DNA of 16,062 nucleotides. Source: an uncultured Rhodobacter sp. (GTDB lineage: Bacteria > Pseudomonadota > Alphaproteobacteria > Rhodobacterales > Rhodobacteraceae). Made by a program: the position numbers and the translations under genes. The stretch's first letter is position 1. Every line of letters starts with the position of its first letter. This document shows, one piece after another, positions 15,323 through 16,062 of this stretch. The notes under the pieces are model-generated. The model was not told the origin of the DNA. It saw nothing but the letters and a program-made list of their open reading frames with translations, and searched no databases. The stretch covers positions 1 to 16,062 of the forward strand of contig CALGTJ010000704.1 of NCBI GenBank assembly GCA_937901435.1, read 5' to 3'.

Positions 15323-16062
15323 CTATCCGGTGACAGGTTTGGCCAGTCTCACAGCGGTTTTACCGGGCCACAGGCGGCGCGAGGGCATGATCAGGACCGT
15401 CTCGTCATGGGGGGCATGAACCGCGCGCGCGCCGTCATGGCCAATCAAAGTGCCCTTGTCTAGATGTTCGAACCCGCGCCAGTCCTGGGCAAAGCGAAAG
15501 TCATCGGTTTCAATCGTCACCGGGCCGACGACCTCGTAAAGCCGCGAGGCGGGTTTGGCGGGGCGCGTCGACAGATAGTCCTGCGCAAAATCGGGCACCA
15601 CCACGCCGCTGACCCGCAGGAATTCCACGGCGCAATCCTTGGCGATATGGGCCGACTCAGTCTCCCAGTGCTGACCGCATTCCACAAGGGCCGCGTTACG
15701 CGTGGACGCAGGGTCGGCGAAATCGGCAAAATCGCGCATCCGCACGCCTTCGGCATGGCCCTTGTCGGTGACCACAATGCCGGGGCGCCCGATGGCACGA
15801 CCCAGCTCGCGCCCTTTGAGGGCGGGTCCGGCGATGATCAGCGGCTCTGTCTTGTGCTGCATCGAGTGGATGTCCAGCAGCAGATCGACGCTGCTCAGCC
15901 ATGGCCGGATCTGGCGGGCGCGCTCGACCTCTGGCGTGACGCGACGGTCGGGATCATCCAGTACCCCCTCGCCCCAGAGGCGGTTGAAATCTTCCTCTAC
16001 CCAGCGCGTTGCATCCGGCACCTCGGGATCAAAGGCCTCGTAGGCGGCGATGTTGATGAAAG
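15323..16062 (-). CDS. AstE/AspA-family zinc amidohydrolase (5' end outside window)
   Basis: This is the C-terminal part (about 246 codons) of a succinylglutamate desuccinylase/aspartoacylase family enzyme. These are zinc-dependent hydrolases that release the acyl group from N-acyl amino acids. The frame is open through the right edge, reading FINIAAYEAFDP before the first possible internal start (a GTG at 16021), so the gene is cut by the window and not short. Visible family features are the WVEEDFNRLWG segment (the conserved DxNR-type substrate-binding motif), LLLDIHSM with the third zinc-ligand histidine, ALVECGQHWE with the catalytic glutamate, and a C-terminal beta domain ending HDETVLIMPS. 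The N-terminal HxxE zinc pair lies outside the window. Substrate is unresolved; catabolic N-acyl amino acid hydrolysis is the likely role. The histidine-phosphatase gene follows on the same strand. Confidence 0.8.
   Translation of the reverse strand, partial: FINIAAYEAFDPEVPDATRWVEEDFNRLWGEGVLDDPDRRVTPEVERARQIRPWLSSVDLLLDIHSMQHKTEPLIIAGPALKGRELGRAIGRPGIVVTDKGHAEGVRMRDFADFADPASTRNAALVECGQHWETESAHIAKDCAVEFLRVSGVVVPDFAQDYLSTRPAKPASRLYEVVGPVTIETDDFRFAQDWRGFEHLDKGTLIGHDGARAVHAPHDETVLIMPSRRLWPGKTAVRLAKPVTG

Overview
The window looks like chromosomal DNA of an alphaproteobacterium, most likely a Rhodobacteraceae (roseobacter-type) organism. The reasons are the high GC content, the TRAP-TAXI transport operon with a DUF1850 gene, the short-Q-loop cytochrome bd oxidase, and the transglutaminase/ATP-grasp/alpha-E cluster. 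This assignment is inferred from gene content and style; no marker gene is present.

Left part, plus strand (1-3708): a 1-Cys peroxiredoxin (its 5' end may lie outside the window), a small exported protein with four EF-hand-like loops, then cydA and cydB for a cyanide-insensitive-type bd quinol oxidase. cydB is followed by a 36-residue single-membrane-span protein of the DUF2474 type. It starts at TTG inside the cydB stop codon and has a strong Shine-Dalgarno. A clear intrinsic terminator closes the run. The genes are closely spaced and could be one transcript joining peroxide removal to oxygen-scavenging respiration.

Middle part, minus strand (3770-7674): transcription runs right to left through a TAXI-family periplasmic binding protein, a DUF1850 protein and a fused 4TM/12TM TRAP permease, which together form a solute uptake system. 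A perfect 10-bp terminator-like hairpin with a U-run sits inside the signal-peptide codons of the DUF1850 gene, 22 nt past the binding-protein stop. Beyond the permease lies a small, AT-rich XRE-type regulator gene that looks foreign to its surroundings.

Right-middle part, minus strand (7828-14435): three tightly coupled genes encode a transglutaminase fused to DUF2126 (1103 aa), a circularly permuted ATP-grasp fused to an alpha-E domain (802 aa), and a second transglutaminase-like protein (about 292 aa). This is a known but functionally unresolved genomic module, predicted to make or attach peptide or amide bonds. It is the best candidate here for an uncharacterised biochemical system.

Right edge, minus strand (14704-16062): a partial AstE/AspA-family zinc amidohydrolase is followed by an exported histidine-phosphatase-family protein. 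A 20-bp imperfect inverted repeat fills most of the 73-nt gap between them. No tRNA, rRNA, CRISPR array, insertion sequence or origin was seen.
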